From assembly GCA_002049455.2 (NCBI GenBank), contig KV918807.1:248001-312000 (forward strand): DNA of 64,000 nt, given 5' to 3'. Within the stretch, counting starts at the first letter, position 1, and every line of letters begins with the position of its first letter. The notes below the pieces were generated by a model. The model did no database searches. It saw only the letters and a program-made list of their open reading frames with translations, and was not told where the DNA came from. This stretch comes from Porphyra umbilicalis. Lineage: Eukaryota > Rhodophyta > Bangiophyceae > Bangiales > Bangiaceae. The position numbers and the translations under genes were made by a program. This document shows, in pieces, positions 54,906 through 64,000 of the stretch.

Positions 54906-55320
54906 GCAGACGCAGCGGCGGCGGTGGCGGCCGCGGCCGCGGCGCCCACCTTTTGCATGCCATCCATGGCGGCCGCGGGTGCGGCCGCGGCGGCGCCGCC
55001 GGGCACCCCCGGCGGCTCGTGGGCGTAAACGCCCCCGCCGCCGCGGGCGGGCAGCCACGACGCGTGGCCGCGCAGCGCCACGCCCCCGGCGGCACGCGGC
55101 GGGAGGCGTGCGGCCGACCGGGGCGCCCCGGGGGGCTCCCCGGGCGTCGTCTCCCTCCCCGACGGCAGCACCGCCGACGGGTGGTTGATGGCGGGCGCGC
55201 ACCGGGGCGGCGCGCTCATGCGCGTCGCGTCGGCGCCGACGCCGTCGGCGCGGTGGTCCGCGCCTTGGGGGGGCGGCGCCCACCGGGCGGCGGCGGCGGC
55301 GGCGCCACCGCCGCCGCTGC

Positions 55321-55353
<33 letters not shown>

Positions 55354-57082
55354 GGGCGTTGTGGCTGTCACCGCCGCCGCCGCCGCCGCCAGCACCGCTG
55401 CCGCCGCCGCCGCCCCTACGGGAAAAATTTGCTGGATATCCAGCTTTTTTGGCCCCGGGATCCCGGAAAAAGCCGGATCCGGTGGCCTTGAAGTCCATTT
55501 CGGTCGGAAACAGAGGCCGTTCGACTGATCCAGCGGCTCGCAGGAGCGGGCCAAACAGCAAGCATCATTCCAAGCCACCTGAGCGAGCCCCCACAATTGC
55601 AGCTGGTCAGAAAATCCAGGATACGCGCGCTGCACGTGAGGCGATCTTCCGCGCCGCAGTGTGTGGCCCAGATCGCCGGCGCTTGGGCAGCTTTCCCCCC
55701 CCCAGACGCCCACTCCTGATGTGTGCCGCCCGCCCCCCCGTCGTTTAACCAGATCGGCCGCTTCGGCGGCGTTGCAACGGATCTTGGTCGTCCTCTCCCC
55801 CCCTCGCGCACACCTGTTGTTCCCGTCCTTGCCGTTGTCCCAGGCACGTATCCCCCCCCCCTTGCTTCCTTGGAGCGTGCCCTATGTGAAGGTATGTGGA
55901 CGCATGTGAGACGTCTTGCTGTGATTTTTTTTATGCCAACCTTTGAGCTGGATATGTTCGGGGGGACGGGAGGGGGGGACGGGAGAGAGGCGCGGGAGGA
56001 GTACGAGGGAGGTGGAAGAGGAGAGGGGATGGAGACAGGGGACGGGGCATCTCTCGCTGCGCCGCGTCCGCACTATCGGCATACAGCCGGACGCCGCCCC
56101 CGCAACCTCTCCCGTCGGATTGGCCCATTTGGACGCCGCCGTCACGACCACCCGCTTCACGACCACCCAGATCCCTCTCCGTTGGAGGGGTGAGTAAGTC
56201 GGGAGTGTCCGAATGCCGGGTTGTTTTGTCTGAACTGGCCACTGACCTGTACACGCCGCTCTGCTCTTGGCTCTGTTTCTGCACCTTATTCTGTGCTATG
56301 GTGTTTACCGTATGTTCCTGTACTTTTTCTGTCTACATCTGTCTGCTCTTCTTGTGCCTTGCCTTTTCTTTGCAGGGGGGGGAAGCGGGCGGGGGCTCGG
56401 GGCGTTCGTGCCGCTCGCTTCACCGGCTCATGTTAATTTCCACTTGCTTGATTGCACTTGACTGTAGATTCACATGGCAGCACTAATAAATACTATTCAA
56501 ATCAACTACTATAAGCAACAGTGTCAGAGGACACAGAGAACCAATCACGTGTATGCTCACAGTGAAGTGAGGAGCGTTGTGAGCCAACCAAAGTCCCATC
56601 TGATCCAGCTTATTTCCTGGATCCTTGACGACGGGAGGGCCCCCGCGACCGGAATACGGCGGGTCAACTTGGAGCCTACAGACGGAAATATTTCTCCTGT
56701 GAGTGTCAGATCGGCGCTTTTCAAAGTGGCTGGATATCCAGGAAGTTTTTCCCGTAGGGCGCCGCCTCATGGGATGGGGGAGCACCCCGGCGGGCCATGG
56801 GGGGACGCCCCGTCGCCCGACGGGTGGGCCGACGAGCGGGGGCCGTCCGTGGTGCCACCGCCGCCCGACGCGCCCGTCACGGCCGACGTTGTCGCGGCCG
56901 TCCTCGCCGCCGTCCTCGGCTCCGCCCACCCGCAGCCGTCGGCGGGGGGGGGCGGGGTGGCGCCCGCACCGGGGCGGGGGGGCGCCACGCGTCGCGCGGT
57001 GGGGGGGGGGGGGGGGGGAAGGTCGGGCGGTGTGGCCCGCGGCGCGCCGCGGCTCGCCGCGGACGGCGGGGCTGAGGGATGA
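53973..57082 (+). pseudogene. Two-repeat MYB/SANT DNA-binding protein, interrupted by a stop and a transposon
   Basis: Frame opens at 53973 just after a stop and has no ATG before the MYB domain, so the 5' exon is missing or unplaced; GCCGCACAG at 53976-53984 could be a splice acceptor. Counting from 53985: poly-Ala (91-102), basic KGRKRP (104-109), MYB repeat 1 at 125-171 (NPWTPAEDAV...DRWVQAAAELPGRSPKQARE), repeat 2 at 180-249 (WSEGEDALL...AGKWSLIAKAL, then a loop insertion, then RTEAQVKNRWRKMEKRGW). Conserved Trp residues W126, W148, W180, W200, W241. Then Gly/Ala-rich sequence to a TAA at 55026-55028. The same frame goes on (VVSLPDGSTADGWLMAGAHR) into a poly-Pro region at 55414, where a TIR element is inserted; after it HGMGEHPGGPWGDAPSPDGW continues to TGA at 57082. 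It may be a functional short MYB protein ending at 55028, or a longer broken gene. Confidence 0.7.
55415..56759. mobile_element. 1.35-kb TIR element (CCTACGGGAAAAA ends) inserted in the MYB gene
   Basis: Left CCTACGGGAAAAATTTGCTG and right inverse CCTACGGGAAAAACTTCCTG, both continuing into CTGGATATCCAGC. Flanking CGCCGCC occurs at 55408-55414 and 56760-56766 (7 bp, or 8 with one mismatch), fitting a hAT-like duplication, though the GC repeats around it make this uncertain. Removing 1352 bases joins the MYB frame to a protein-like frame. The interior has no transposase. Confidence 0.65.
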
Positions 57083-58970
57083 TATCCGTCCGACACCAAT
57101 TCTTAGCAACTGGCCTCTGATGAAGGCTTAAACTTATCCCCACCGGAAAATAAAAATATGGCTCACCTCAGGAGAGTCTGGCGGGGTCGGCGGTTTTTTC
57201 CGTTTCCGCTGGGGCGCTTCCGTTCTTCTACTGGAAAATGCACCCAAGAAAATGTCTGCACCAGTTCTTGACACAATGATTTCTCATATGAGAACGGCTC
57301 GGAATCGCACATTACAGTCAGAAAAACTTAGTATGAACCGAGTATTTGATCATCTGGAGCCCCGAGTTTCCATCCTTGTGTCGCCTTCGACCACACGAAG
57401 GAGCTGTGTGGACAGCGAAGGGAGCGCGTGTAGCTCGAGACGCTTCGCAGACGAGGGGCACATGAGTTGTCGAGGAACCTCTAGGGTCATGAGACTCAGA
57501 GGGTTGCTAAAACAAGACTTTGGGCGGGGGTCGAGGATAGAGCAGGGGGGAGGGAGGGGGGAGGCGGGGGGGAAAGGCTGCAGGCCAAGGACAGACGTGG
57601 GGACGGGGGGCGCACGGGTGGGGGAGGAAGGGGGCGGATGGGAAGGGGGGAGGTGGGTTAGGGGGGCTCAGGGGCTATCAGATGGACGATAAAATGATGA
57701 GTAAGCCTGTGCTGGTACGCAGGGAACTGGGACAGGGTTGTGCTGTGGTGACATGAAGGGCGGGGGATGGGGGGGGCGATGGGTAGCCCTGAAAAACTCG
57801 CACAGTACAATGTGACCACGAAACTCGGGCTCCAGAACCTCTCTCATGTGCTGACCACACCTCTTCGTCGACCTTGGCCGAGAAATCGGCCCATACAGCC
57901 ACTACGGGGCTCCGGGGTGCATCGGAGTGACTCGACATCCGGATCCTTGCGACGAACGCGGCCGGGAGCAAGACGCTCCGATCGGAAATCACTGGAAGGG
58001 CTCTGTGGACGCGGAATTGCACCGATCCGGCCATGTACTTTTTCCTGCTCTCTTCCAGGGAAACACGCTGTTCTCGTCCAGAAGTGCTCCGTTTGAGGCG
58101 CACAAGGCATCGTTGGAGAGCTGATGAGTTCACGAGTCCAGTGGTGTGACTCAGACCGCGCTGATATGCTTTGTTTATTTTATAAAAAAACAGTGAACTG
58201 CGCCGTAGGCGGTTCCGGAGCATCTCCAGGAACCCGATTTCATATGTAAACACTGTGGATTTCCCACACAACCCCGATTTGCTAAGAACTGGTGCAAGTG
58301 TCAAGAACTGGACTCTTTGACGAACAGGCAGGGGCGGCCGGTCGGGCGTGTGTGGCGAATCATTGGAGCGCCTCGGGCGGGGCGCGCGAAGCGACGAGCG
58401 GCGACCAGCGCGCCGTGCACTTGAACTTTCAAACGGCTGGGGGGGGGGGGTGGGGGGGGGGGGGCCCGGATCGTAGGCGTTTCTCGATGGGTGAATTTCG
58501 GGACTGCTTTCGCGCCACGCGTGGGATCGTGGGTTGGGCGCATCGGGCGCCACCCTGTTGTGGGGGCGGGGGGAGCAACAACCAAGTGCTCCCCGCGCCC
58601 ACGGCACCCCGGTCAAGTCCTCCGGCAGGTGGCGGCCGCCGTGGGTGTCTCCGTCTCGGGGCAACCCATGGCAGCCGCGACCGACGGCAGGCGGCCGGGC
58701 TGAGTGGCCAGCCGCGCCGACGACGTGGGGTCGCCGCCGGCCAGGATGTGGGGGAGTCCTGGCAGGCGCGGGGGGGCGGACGCGGAACGGCTTCACGCGG
58801 GCAGCGGCGCCCATGCCTGGGCACCGCTCCTGGTGGGATGCAAACCGGGACGGGCGGGGGGGCCCGCACCGGGGAGAGTGAGCCCGCACGGGGCGCGCGG
58901 GCAGGGCGTGCTGGGGGAGTGTGGGTAGGGGGCGGGGTGCCGTGAGGAGAGCGGGCGCCACCTGAGAGGG
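57083..58970. other. Interval without a supported gene
   Basis: 57090-58320 is AT-richer and carries ACCARTTCTTAGCAA at 57098 and, inverted, near 58278, hinting at one more worn TIR element. 58330-58970 is GC-rich with G-runs of 10-13 (58440-58464) and looks like a host promoter region. The 427-codon minus frame here has no recognisable motif. Confidence 0.35.
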
Positions 58971-58978
58971 TATATAAG
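58971..58978 (+). promoter_or_regulatory. TATA box (TATATAAG) of an unidentified plus-strand gene
   Basis: GAGAGGGTATATAAGGACGC in GC-rich surroundings, the clearest core promoter in the window. The DNA that would be its first exon is broken at 59245 by a transposon, so the gene cannot be named. Confidence 0.5.
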
Positions 58979-59244
58979 GACGCGCCTCGGGGGCTAGCCC
59001 CAGGCGCAGGGGAGAAGACAGAGCGTTTTACCCTTTTCTCATCTGCGTCTAGCTACCGCGGGGGAGAACGAGCACACGTGCACGCACTCTAGCCGGGCGC
59101 GCGCGTGAGCAACCTAGCCTCTCACTACACACCCGAAGCTGGCTGCGCTGCGCACCTGCACGCGGACCACGTGGGGCTTCCCGAGGACCCGCCTGGGCCC
59201 GCTGCACCCGCGCCTGCCAGAGTGGCTGCGGCCGCCCTTGTCAT

Positions 59245-61294
59245 GCGTCGCTGGACGAGGCAGCCCCAACAGAACGTGATTCTGTTCGGGCGCCTGTTAC
59301 CGAACAGACGCCCAACAGACGCGATTCTGTTCCATTGTTGTTCGGGTGCTCGGCTCTGGATCGCGAGTTGGTGGGAGAAACGGGCGGACCAGCCAGGACT
59401 CACGAGCTCGACGGCAATAATCAGAGCTTGAGATGACAGCGGCTTGGTGCAATGCAATGAAGTGAAGGGTCCGAGAGTCCCTAGCCAGAATTTCAATTAC
59501 ATGTGATCTGTTGATTTGTTCTGCGCTGACCGTTGCAGCTTGGCCATATCCCGAGGTAGAGGGACAGAGACGCCAGGAACGTGACATTGTAATTCCAAAG
59601 CAGGCTAGCCTAGTACCCCCAAAGCTACTAGCTGACCGAAAATCCGACCCTGCAGCAAGAAAGAGAAAAAGATACAAAGAGACGGGAAAGAAAAGAAGAA
59701 GGGCGCTGTGTCCCTCGGGCTGCTGAATAAGCTCGAGCACGTCGGGCGGGCGTGATGGGTACGCGAGAAGAACTGGACGCTGCCGACCTCGGGTCGGCGG
59801 TGGCCAGCCCCGACGCCGCGGCGGTCTTGCACCGCCCGCCGCGGACTGCACCGCCTCGACCGTCGCCCCACGCCGACGGGGACGGGGCAGGCACAGGAAA
59901 GGGGCCGCGGCACAGCCGCAGCGGAGGGCGCGCGAGTGCCTGCCGCACGGCGGGGCCACGGCAAAGGCAAGGAAGAAAACAAAAGCAGCAGCCACCCCCC
60001 CACAAAGGCACAAGGGGCGGTGGCGGCGCGCGAGCGCCGACAAGCAACGCACGGCACGCCGCCGCGCGCGCGCGCGCGGGCACCGGCAGGCGGTGCGTCG
60101 GCCGCCGACCGACAGGGGGGGCGGCGACGCGCCAGCGGCGGAGAGGGGAGCAGGAGAGTGGAGCGGGAGTGGCACCCGAAGAGGCGTGCCACCCGCCACC
60201 GCTCGAGGCACGGCCGTTGCACAGCGACGGCTCGACCCCCCCGCGGGTCGTGGCCCGTGCCGCCGACGTGGCGACCGACAGAAAATAATCACACGGCCGG
60301 TTACAGGAAGAATTCGCATTCGGGTCAGAACCTTCCTGATGCGTCGAGAGGCCCGCCTCCACTTTGTTGAGAGCTACCAACACTACGCTCAACATGACTA
60401 CCAAAGCGCGGTGGACACAAATATGTCAACAGTACCACAGGAAGGAAACACCGTGCCCAGAAGAGTCAGTGAAGCACACACTGTGCACAGCAGCAGGTCA
60501 GTACATCTATCGTCAACAACGTCAAAAACAAAAAAAAGCTCACGTCGCATGCGGGCACCCGGCCAGCAGAACGGCGGAGCCACGGTCGAGCGACATCAAG
60601 AGTTCGGTGCACGCGGAGGTGGAAAGAAGCGGGACCAGGAGGAACACACAGGCGGTTCGGGTGAGGAGACATACACGGGCGGGGAGTGTGACGTGGAACG
60701 TACGCTAGGCGTTGAGAAGCGCTCCCGGACAGGATGCATCAACAGAGCCGGTGGGAAGGCAAGGGGACGAGAGAGAAAGGGGGCTAGGGGGGTAGGGCGG
60801 CAGAGCGGCAGCGTGCTGCGAGAGAGATTGCGGTAGCATCCAACGGACGAAGACGACGTCGACGACGACGGTGCACGGCGCGTGGGTGGCTGCGGGCTCG
60901 AGGTGGAAGGCAGCTTCCCACGCGGAGGTCAATCAGGGAGATTGCGAACTGCCGCTCATCCGACAACCACGTGAAGTGTCTACTATACTTGTTGTCATTT
61001 TTCACAAAGCGATCATGAATTAGTTGACAGTTGCATGTACAAGTTGTATGGAGACAAGACCGGTCTCCAGGTTCTTCATTAAGCCCTGCATTGGAGCCGT
61101 TACAGTACAATCAGTAGGGCCTCGCAAATGTATGGGCCCCCCACGAGAGAGGTCAACAGCGGCGCCGAACAGATTGACGTTCTGTTCGGGGTCTGTTGCC
61201 CAAACAGAGGGGCCAACAGATCGGCATCTGTTTGCCTGTTGCCGAACAGGCAGTTCTGTTCGGCGGTCTGTTGGGCTGCCTCGTCCAGCGACGC
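59245..61294. mobile_element. TIR transposon, family A diverged copy 3 (2.05 kb)
   Basis: Ends GCGTCGCTGGACGAGGCAGC on both sides (inverted), followed by CCCAACAGA and arrays of GAACAGA/TCTGTTC motifs (59268-59345; 61165-61275). Interior segments match the arms of the palindrome at 38.3-41.4 kb, for example ACACCGTGCCCAGAAG and GTCAGTACATC/GTCAGTCCATC-like stretches near 60440-60520, but with many differences and an extra GC-rich block at about 59720-60270. No transposase recognised. Confidence 0.75.
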
Positions 61295-62545
61295 TTGCAC
61301 AGCCGCCGGGCGGCGGCCGCTGGGGCGGCACGCCACCCTCGGGGCGACGCGCGCTGATCGGCGCGACGGCGTCCCCCTGCGATCGCGGCGGGGGGCGTGG
61401 CTCGCCGCCGGGCGGTCGGCCACCCGTGGGGGGGACACGCGCGCGTCCGACTGCTGCCGCGCCGCGTGGCGTGGCCCGCCCCCCGGCGGCCCGCCGCCCC
61501 CGGGGGAGGCGCGCGCCTCCCACTGCTGCTGCGGGGAGGGGCGTGGCCCGCCGCCCGGCGGCCCGCCGCCCGCGGGGGGGCCCCCCTGACCCCGATGACG
61601 TTGTCCCGCCGGCGCGCACGCGCGCGCGCCCCAGTCTCGGAGGCTTTTGCACACCCGACTCCCCCCGCGGCCGCCTCGCGAGAGCGCGAGGCGGGCCATT
61701 GACACTGACGTTGCGGTTGCGGGCGGATCTGCAAGCCGCGTGCCACGCCGGGCTGGCGGTCGGCGCTTCCGCTTCCCACCCCCCCCCTCCCCCACTTGCT
61801 TTCTTCTCGGGTGGCCCCGTTTGGGTTGATCGCCCATGCATCTGCTACCGCCTGTATCCGCCCCACCAGAGAGGCGGCGGTTGGAGCCGTGAGGCGCAAT
61901 GGCGGCGGCCATGCAGGCGGATCGCCCCCTCCCCCGCTCCGCTCGCCGCCTCTTCCCCCCGTTTGAGCCCCGTGCGTCGCACGCGGCACCCAGTCTGGCC
62001 CAGTAAACAAAACGGTCCACGTCTCTATGATTGACGGCAGGCACCGGTCGCCGCCGCCGCACGAGGCGGCCGGCAAAGATGCACCGTTTGGCGCCACCGT
62101 GAGCCCCGCGGCGCCGTCGGCGCCCGTGCGCGCGGGCGCACCCCAGACGGGGGAGTGATTGGCCGCAGGGGGTGCGGCGTAGCGCCCCCCAGAGCGACGC
62201 ACCGACGTGCCCCACACACAAAGATGCAGAGGGCATTGGGCAGAAGGGCGGGAGCAGCACAGACGGCGGTGGGGCGGAAAGCGCCAACGTGCCGCGCGCG
62301 CGCCGGCAGTACAGCCACGGGGGTGATGGTCCGCCGTGCGCCTGGCCGTGCCCTGGGTGAGGGATGAGGGGGGGGGGGGGAGAAAGAAGGCCCGCGCACG
62401 CAGCCGTTTTTTTTCACTTTTTGTTTTGGGACTGCCAAGCACCGGCGCGGCGGCGGCAGTGTTGCAACTTGCAGCCCCGTCGGCAGGTGGGGGCCTGCGC
62501 CCCGTGCGCCGTCCATTGTGCGCCGCCGCGGCCGCCCGCTGGTCG
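61295..62545. other. GC-rich interval upstream of the ankyrin gene
   Basis: Arg/Ala/Gly-type random frames are open on both strands (up to 714 codons on the minus strand, overlapping the ankyrin gene), which is expected at this GC content. A T-run (62406-62413) and a G-run (62369-62379) are the only distinctive marks. I see nothing else that I can support. Confidence 0.35.
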
Positions 62546-62782
62546 ATGCCATGGTTGGCGCCCGCCGCGGCAGGTGCGGCTTGCCCGCTCTGGTACGCCC
62601 CCCCCCCCCCCCCTCCCCCCCATCCCTGTATCCACGCCGTCCCCCTCTCTGGTTCCGCGGTTGACCTCCCCCCACGTGCGTCCCGCGCCGTCACCCCCCC
62701 ACCCCCACCGCCCCCGCGGCGGCCGGCCCCGCCCAGCGATTCGGGCGGGGGCGCGCCCACGGTTGCGGGCGGGGGCGCCTCC

Positions 62783-64000
62783 ATGGCATCCATCACCACT
62801 GCCGGGCGGCCGCCGCCGGCCGAAGAATCCGGCGCCACCCCCGACGGCAGTGCGCCCCCCATTCCCCGCGTGTCGGCGGCGGCGAGCGCCGCGCTCGTTG
62901 CCGCGATCAATGCGGCCGACGCGGGCGCCGTCACCGCCGCCGTTGCCGCTGCCCCCAACCTTGTGGCGGCTGCGGGCGGCGACGGGGTGCCGTTTCTCGC
63001 CCGTGCCGTCACCTTGGGCGACGGCCCCACCGTGGCGGCGCTGCTCGACGGCGCCGACGCGGGGGCGGTGGCCACCCCCGGCGGCGCCGGCACGGTGGCC
63101 TTGCGTCGGGCGGCGGAGCTCGGGCGCGTCGGCCTCGTGCGCGCCCTCCTCCGCGCCGGCGTGCCCGCCACCGACACGGACGCGCGCGGCCTGTCGGTGC
63201 TGCACGTGGCGGCGGCGGAGGGGGACCACCCCGACGTGATCGACGAGCTGCTCGGCGGTGGGGCGGCGCACGACGCGGAGGACCACCTCGGCCGCACGGC
63301 GCTGCGGCTGGCGGTGCGGGCGCGCCACCGGGCGACCGTCGAACGGCTGTGTGCGGGCGGCGCGGGGGTGGAGGACGGCGCCGACGGGGTGTCCCTCCTT
63401 GTGGAGGCCGTCGAGGCGCGAGACGCGGCGCTCGTCGACGTGCTCGTCGCGCGAGGCGCCTACGTCGACCACGTTGACAGCCACGGGTACACGCCGCTCG
63501 TCGCGGCCGTGTTGGCCGACGACGTGGACACAGTGCAGGCGGTCCTCCGCGCCTACGGGAGCCCGGATGTGCGGGTTCCCTCGCGCGTCGTGTCCGCGCC
63601 CAACTTTCAAGATTACATCATGCGGCTACCGGCCGGCGCGCTGCTGTCGCCGCTGCACGTGGCCGTTGCGACGGCCGCGTCGGCGGCGGTCGTCGAGCTC
63701 CTCGTGCGCGTGGACGCGTGCGTCGGGGGCGTCGTGCCCGGCACGCGCGAAACGGCGCTGCATCTGGCCGTCGGCTTCTCCACCGTCGAGGTGATTCATG
63801 TGCTCCTCGACTACCATGCCGACGTGGACGAGACGGACGCGGACGGGGTGGGGGCCCTCGAGCTCGCCGTGTACAAGCAGGCGCCCGACAAGGTGCGCGC
63901 GCTCGTCCGCGCGGGCGCCGACCCGGACGCGCCGTGGTCGGACCAACCGGGCGAGACGATTGCGCAAGTGGCCGCGCGCACGTTTCCAGCCGTACTCCCG
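62783..64000 (+). CDS. Ankyrin-repeat protein, 5' part (runs off the window)
   Basis: Open for 406 codons from ATG 62783 to the last base with no stop; the frame also contains an upstream ATG at 62546 preceded by open sequence, so the start may lie further left. After a ~35-residue disordered start it is a string of ankyrin repeats with the LLxxGAdvxxxDxxGxTxLhxAvxxg pattern: VRALLRAGVPATDTDARGLS (with LHVAAAEG), LLGGGAAHDAEDHLGRTALR, DVLVARGAYVDHVDSHGYTP, SPLHVAVATA, ETALHLAVGF, VLLDYHADVDETDADGVGAL and VRALVRAGADPDAP. I count roughly nine units. Ankyrin arrays bind other proteins; no partner or further domain is visible. Very high GC at third codon positions and absence of breaks make this the most host-like gene here. 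Confidence 0.85.
   Translation, partial: MASITTAGRPPPAEESGATPDGSAPPIPRVSAAASAALVAAINAADAGAVTAAVAAAPNLVAAAGGDGVPFLARAVTLGDGPTVAALLDGADAGAVATPGGAGTVALRRAAELGRVGLVRALLRAGVPATDTDARGLSVLHVAAAEGDHPDVIDELLGGGAAHDAEDHLGRTALRLAVRARHRATVERLCAGGAGVEDGADGVSLLVEAVEARDAALVDVLVARGAYVDHVDSHGYTPLVAAVLADDVDTVQAVLRAYGSPDVRVPSRVVSAPNFQDYIMRLPAGALLSPLHVAVATAASAAVVELLVRVDACVGGVVPGTRETALHLAVGFSTVEVIHVLLDYHADVDETDADGVGALELAVYKQAPDKVRALVRAGADPDAPWSDQPGETIAQVAARTFPAVLP

Noticed and set aside
25795-55028. Nuclear genetic-code reassignment (TAA read as sense)
   Set aside because: Long intact genes (gag, pol, pogo transposase) contain no internal TAA, and pol and the KDZ gene end naturally at TAA. Pseudogene decay is simpler, although the TAA bias is reported as a low-interest finding.
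53750-55561. 603-codon minus-strand frame opposite the MYB gene
   Set aside because: It is the shadow of the MYB coding strand: Gly/Ala/Arg-rich, no motif, and it crosses the transposon boundary. The plus strand carries two clear MYB repeats.
57098-58310. Possible TIR element from ACCARTTCTTAGCAA inverted repeats
   Set aside because: Only about 15 bp match, a third related copy near 57255 blurs the boundary, and no target duplication was found; kept only as a remark.
57678-58961. 427-codon minus-strand frame
   Set aside because: Ser/Pro/Arg-rich without recognisable domains and crossing AT-rich and GC-rich blocks; probably chance.
61153-63297. 714-codon minus-strand frame overlapping the ankyrin gene
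   Set aside because: Composition follows from high GC; it spans a transposon end and lies antisense to well-formed ankyrin repeats.

Overview
The window reads as nuclear DNA of a GC-rich eukaryote. Nothing in it is bacterial: there are no operons or ribosome-binding sites, most host-like DNA is proline/alanine/glycine-rich low-complexity sequence, one coding exon begins behind a classical polypyrimidine-AG splice acceptor, and the genes recognised are eukaryotic (a two-repeat MYB protein, an ankyrin-repeat protein, and Ty3/gypsy, piggyBac, pogo, Tnp2 and KDZ transposons). A GC-rich alga is my best guess, but the sequence does not settle the lineage. The window is mainly a transposon graveyard with nested insertions, and two host-like genes lie near its right end.

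Layout. (1) 1-9489: most of a Ty3/gypsy chromodomain retrotransposon on the minus strand (5' LTR, PBS, gag, -1 frameshift signal, pol). A 680-codon ORF lies antisense downstream of pol. The coding sequence is full of short perfect hairpins. (2) 9490-15082: a broken MITE, tRNA-like (SINE-type) repeats, and a non-autonomous LTR element with 0.46-kb internal tandem repeats. (3) 15.1-25.6 kb: AT-richer DNA with at least four terminal-inverted-repeat (TIR) elements, plus one unidentified GC-rich exon at 22.36-23.27 kb. (4) 25660-34910: a decayed Tnp2 (CACTA-like) transposase gene split by two later insertions, a pogo/Tigger-like element (27901-30053) and a piggyBac-family element (30699-34833). The piggyBac-type element is flanked by CTAG rather than the canonical TTAA, and removing it with one CTAG restores the Tnp2 frame exactly. 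(5) 38297-41378: two copies of one transposon, head to head, forming a large palindrome; one copy carries a TA-flanked MITE and the other shows the empty site. (6) 41453-53087: an 11.6-kb KDZ/Zisupton-like transposon with 48-bp TIRs and two convergent genes, a Ulp1-type (C48) cysteine protease and the KDZ transposase, both with stops and frameshifts. (7) 53100-53638: a hAT-type MITE with a perfect 8-bp target-site duplication (TSD). (8) 53973-57082: a MYB (two-repeat) gene interrupted by a 1.35-kb TIR element; removal plus one 7-8 bp repeat keeps the frame open. (9) 58.97-61.29 kb: a TATA box followed by another TIR element. (10) 62783-64000: the 5' part of an ankyrin-repeat gene that runs off the window.

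How they work together: few genes here cooperate in a pathway. Gag and Pol act through the frameshift; Ulp1 and KDZ transposase belong to one transposon; short MITEs depend on transposases encoded elsewhere. Most transposase genes carry premature stops, so only the Ty3 gag/pol, its antisense ORF and the pogo-like transposase have long uninterrupted frames. Positions, motifs and repeats were read by eye; no alignment or search was run.
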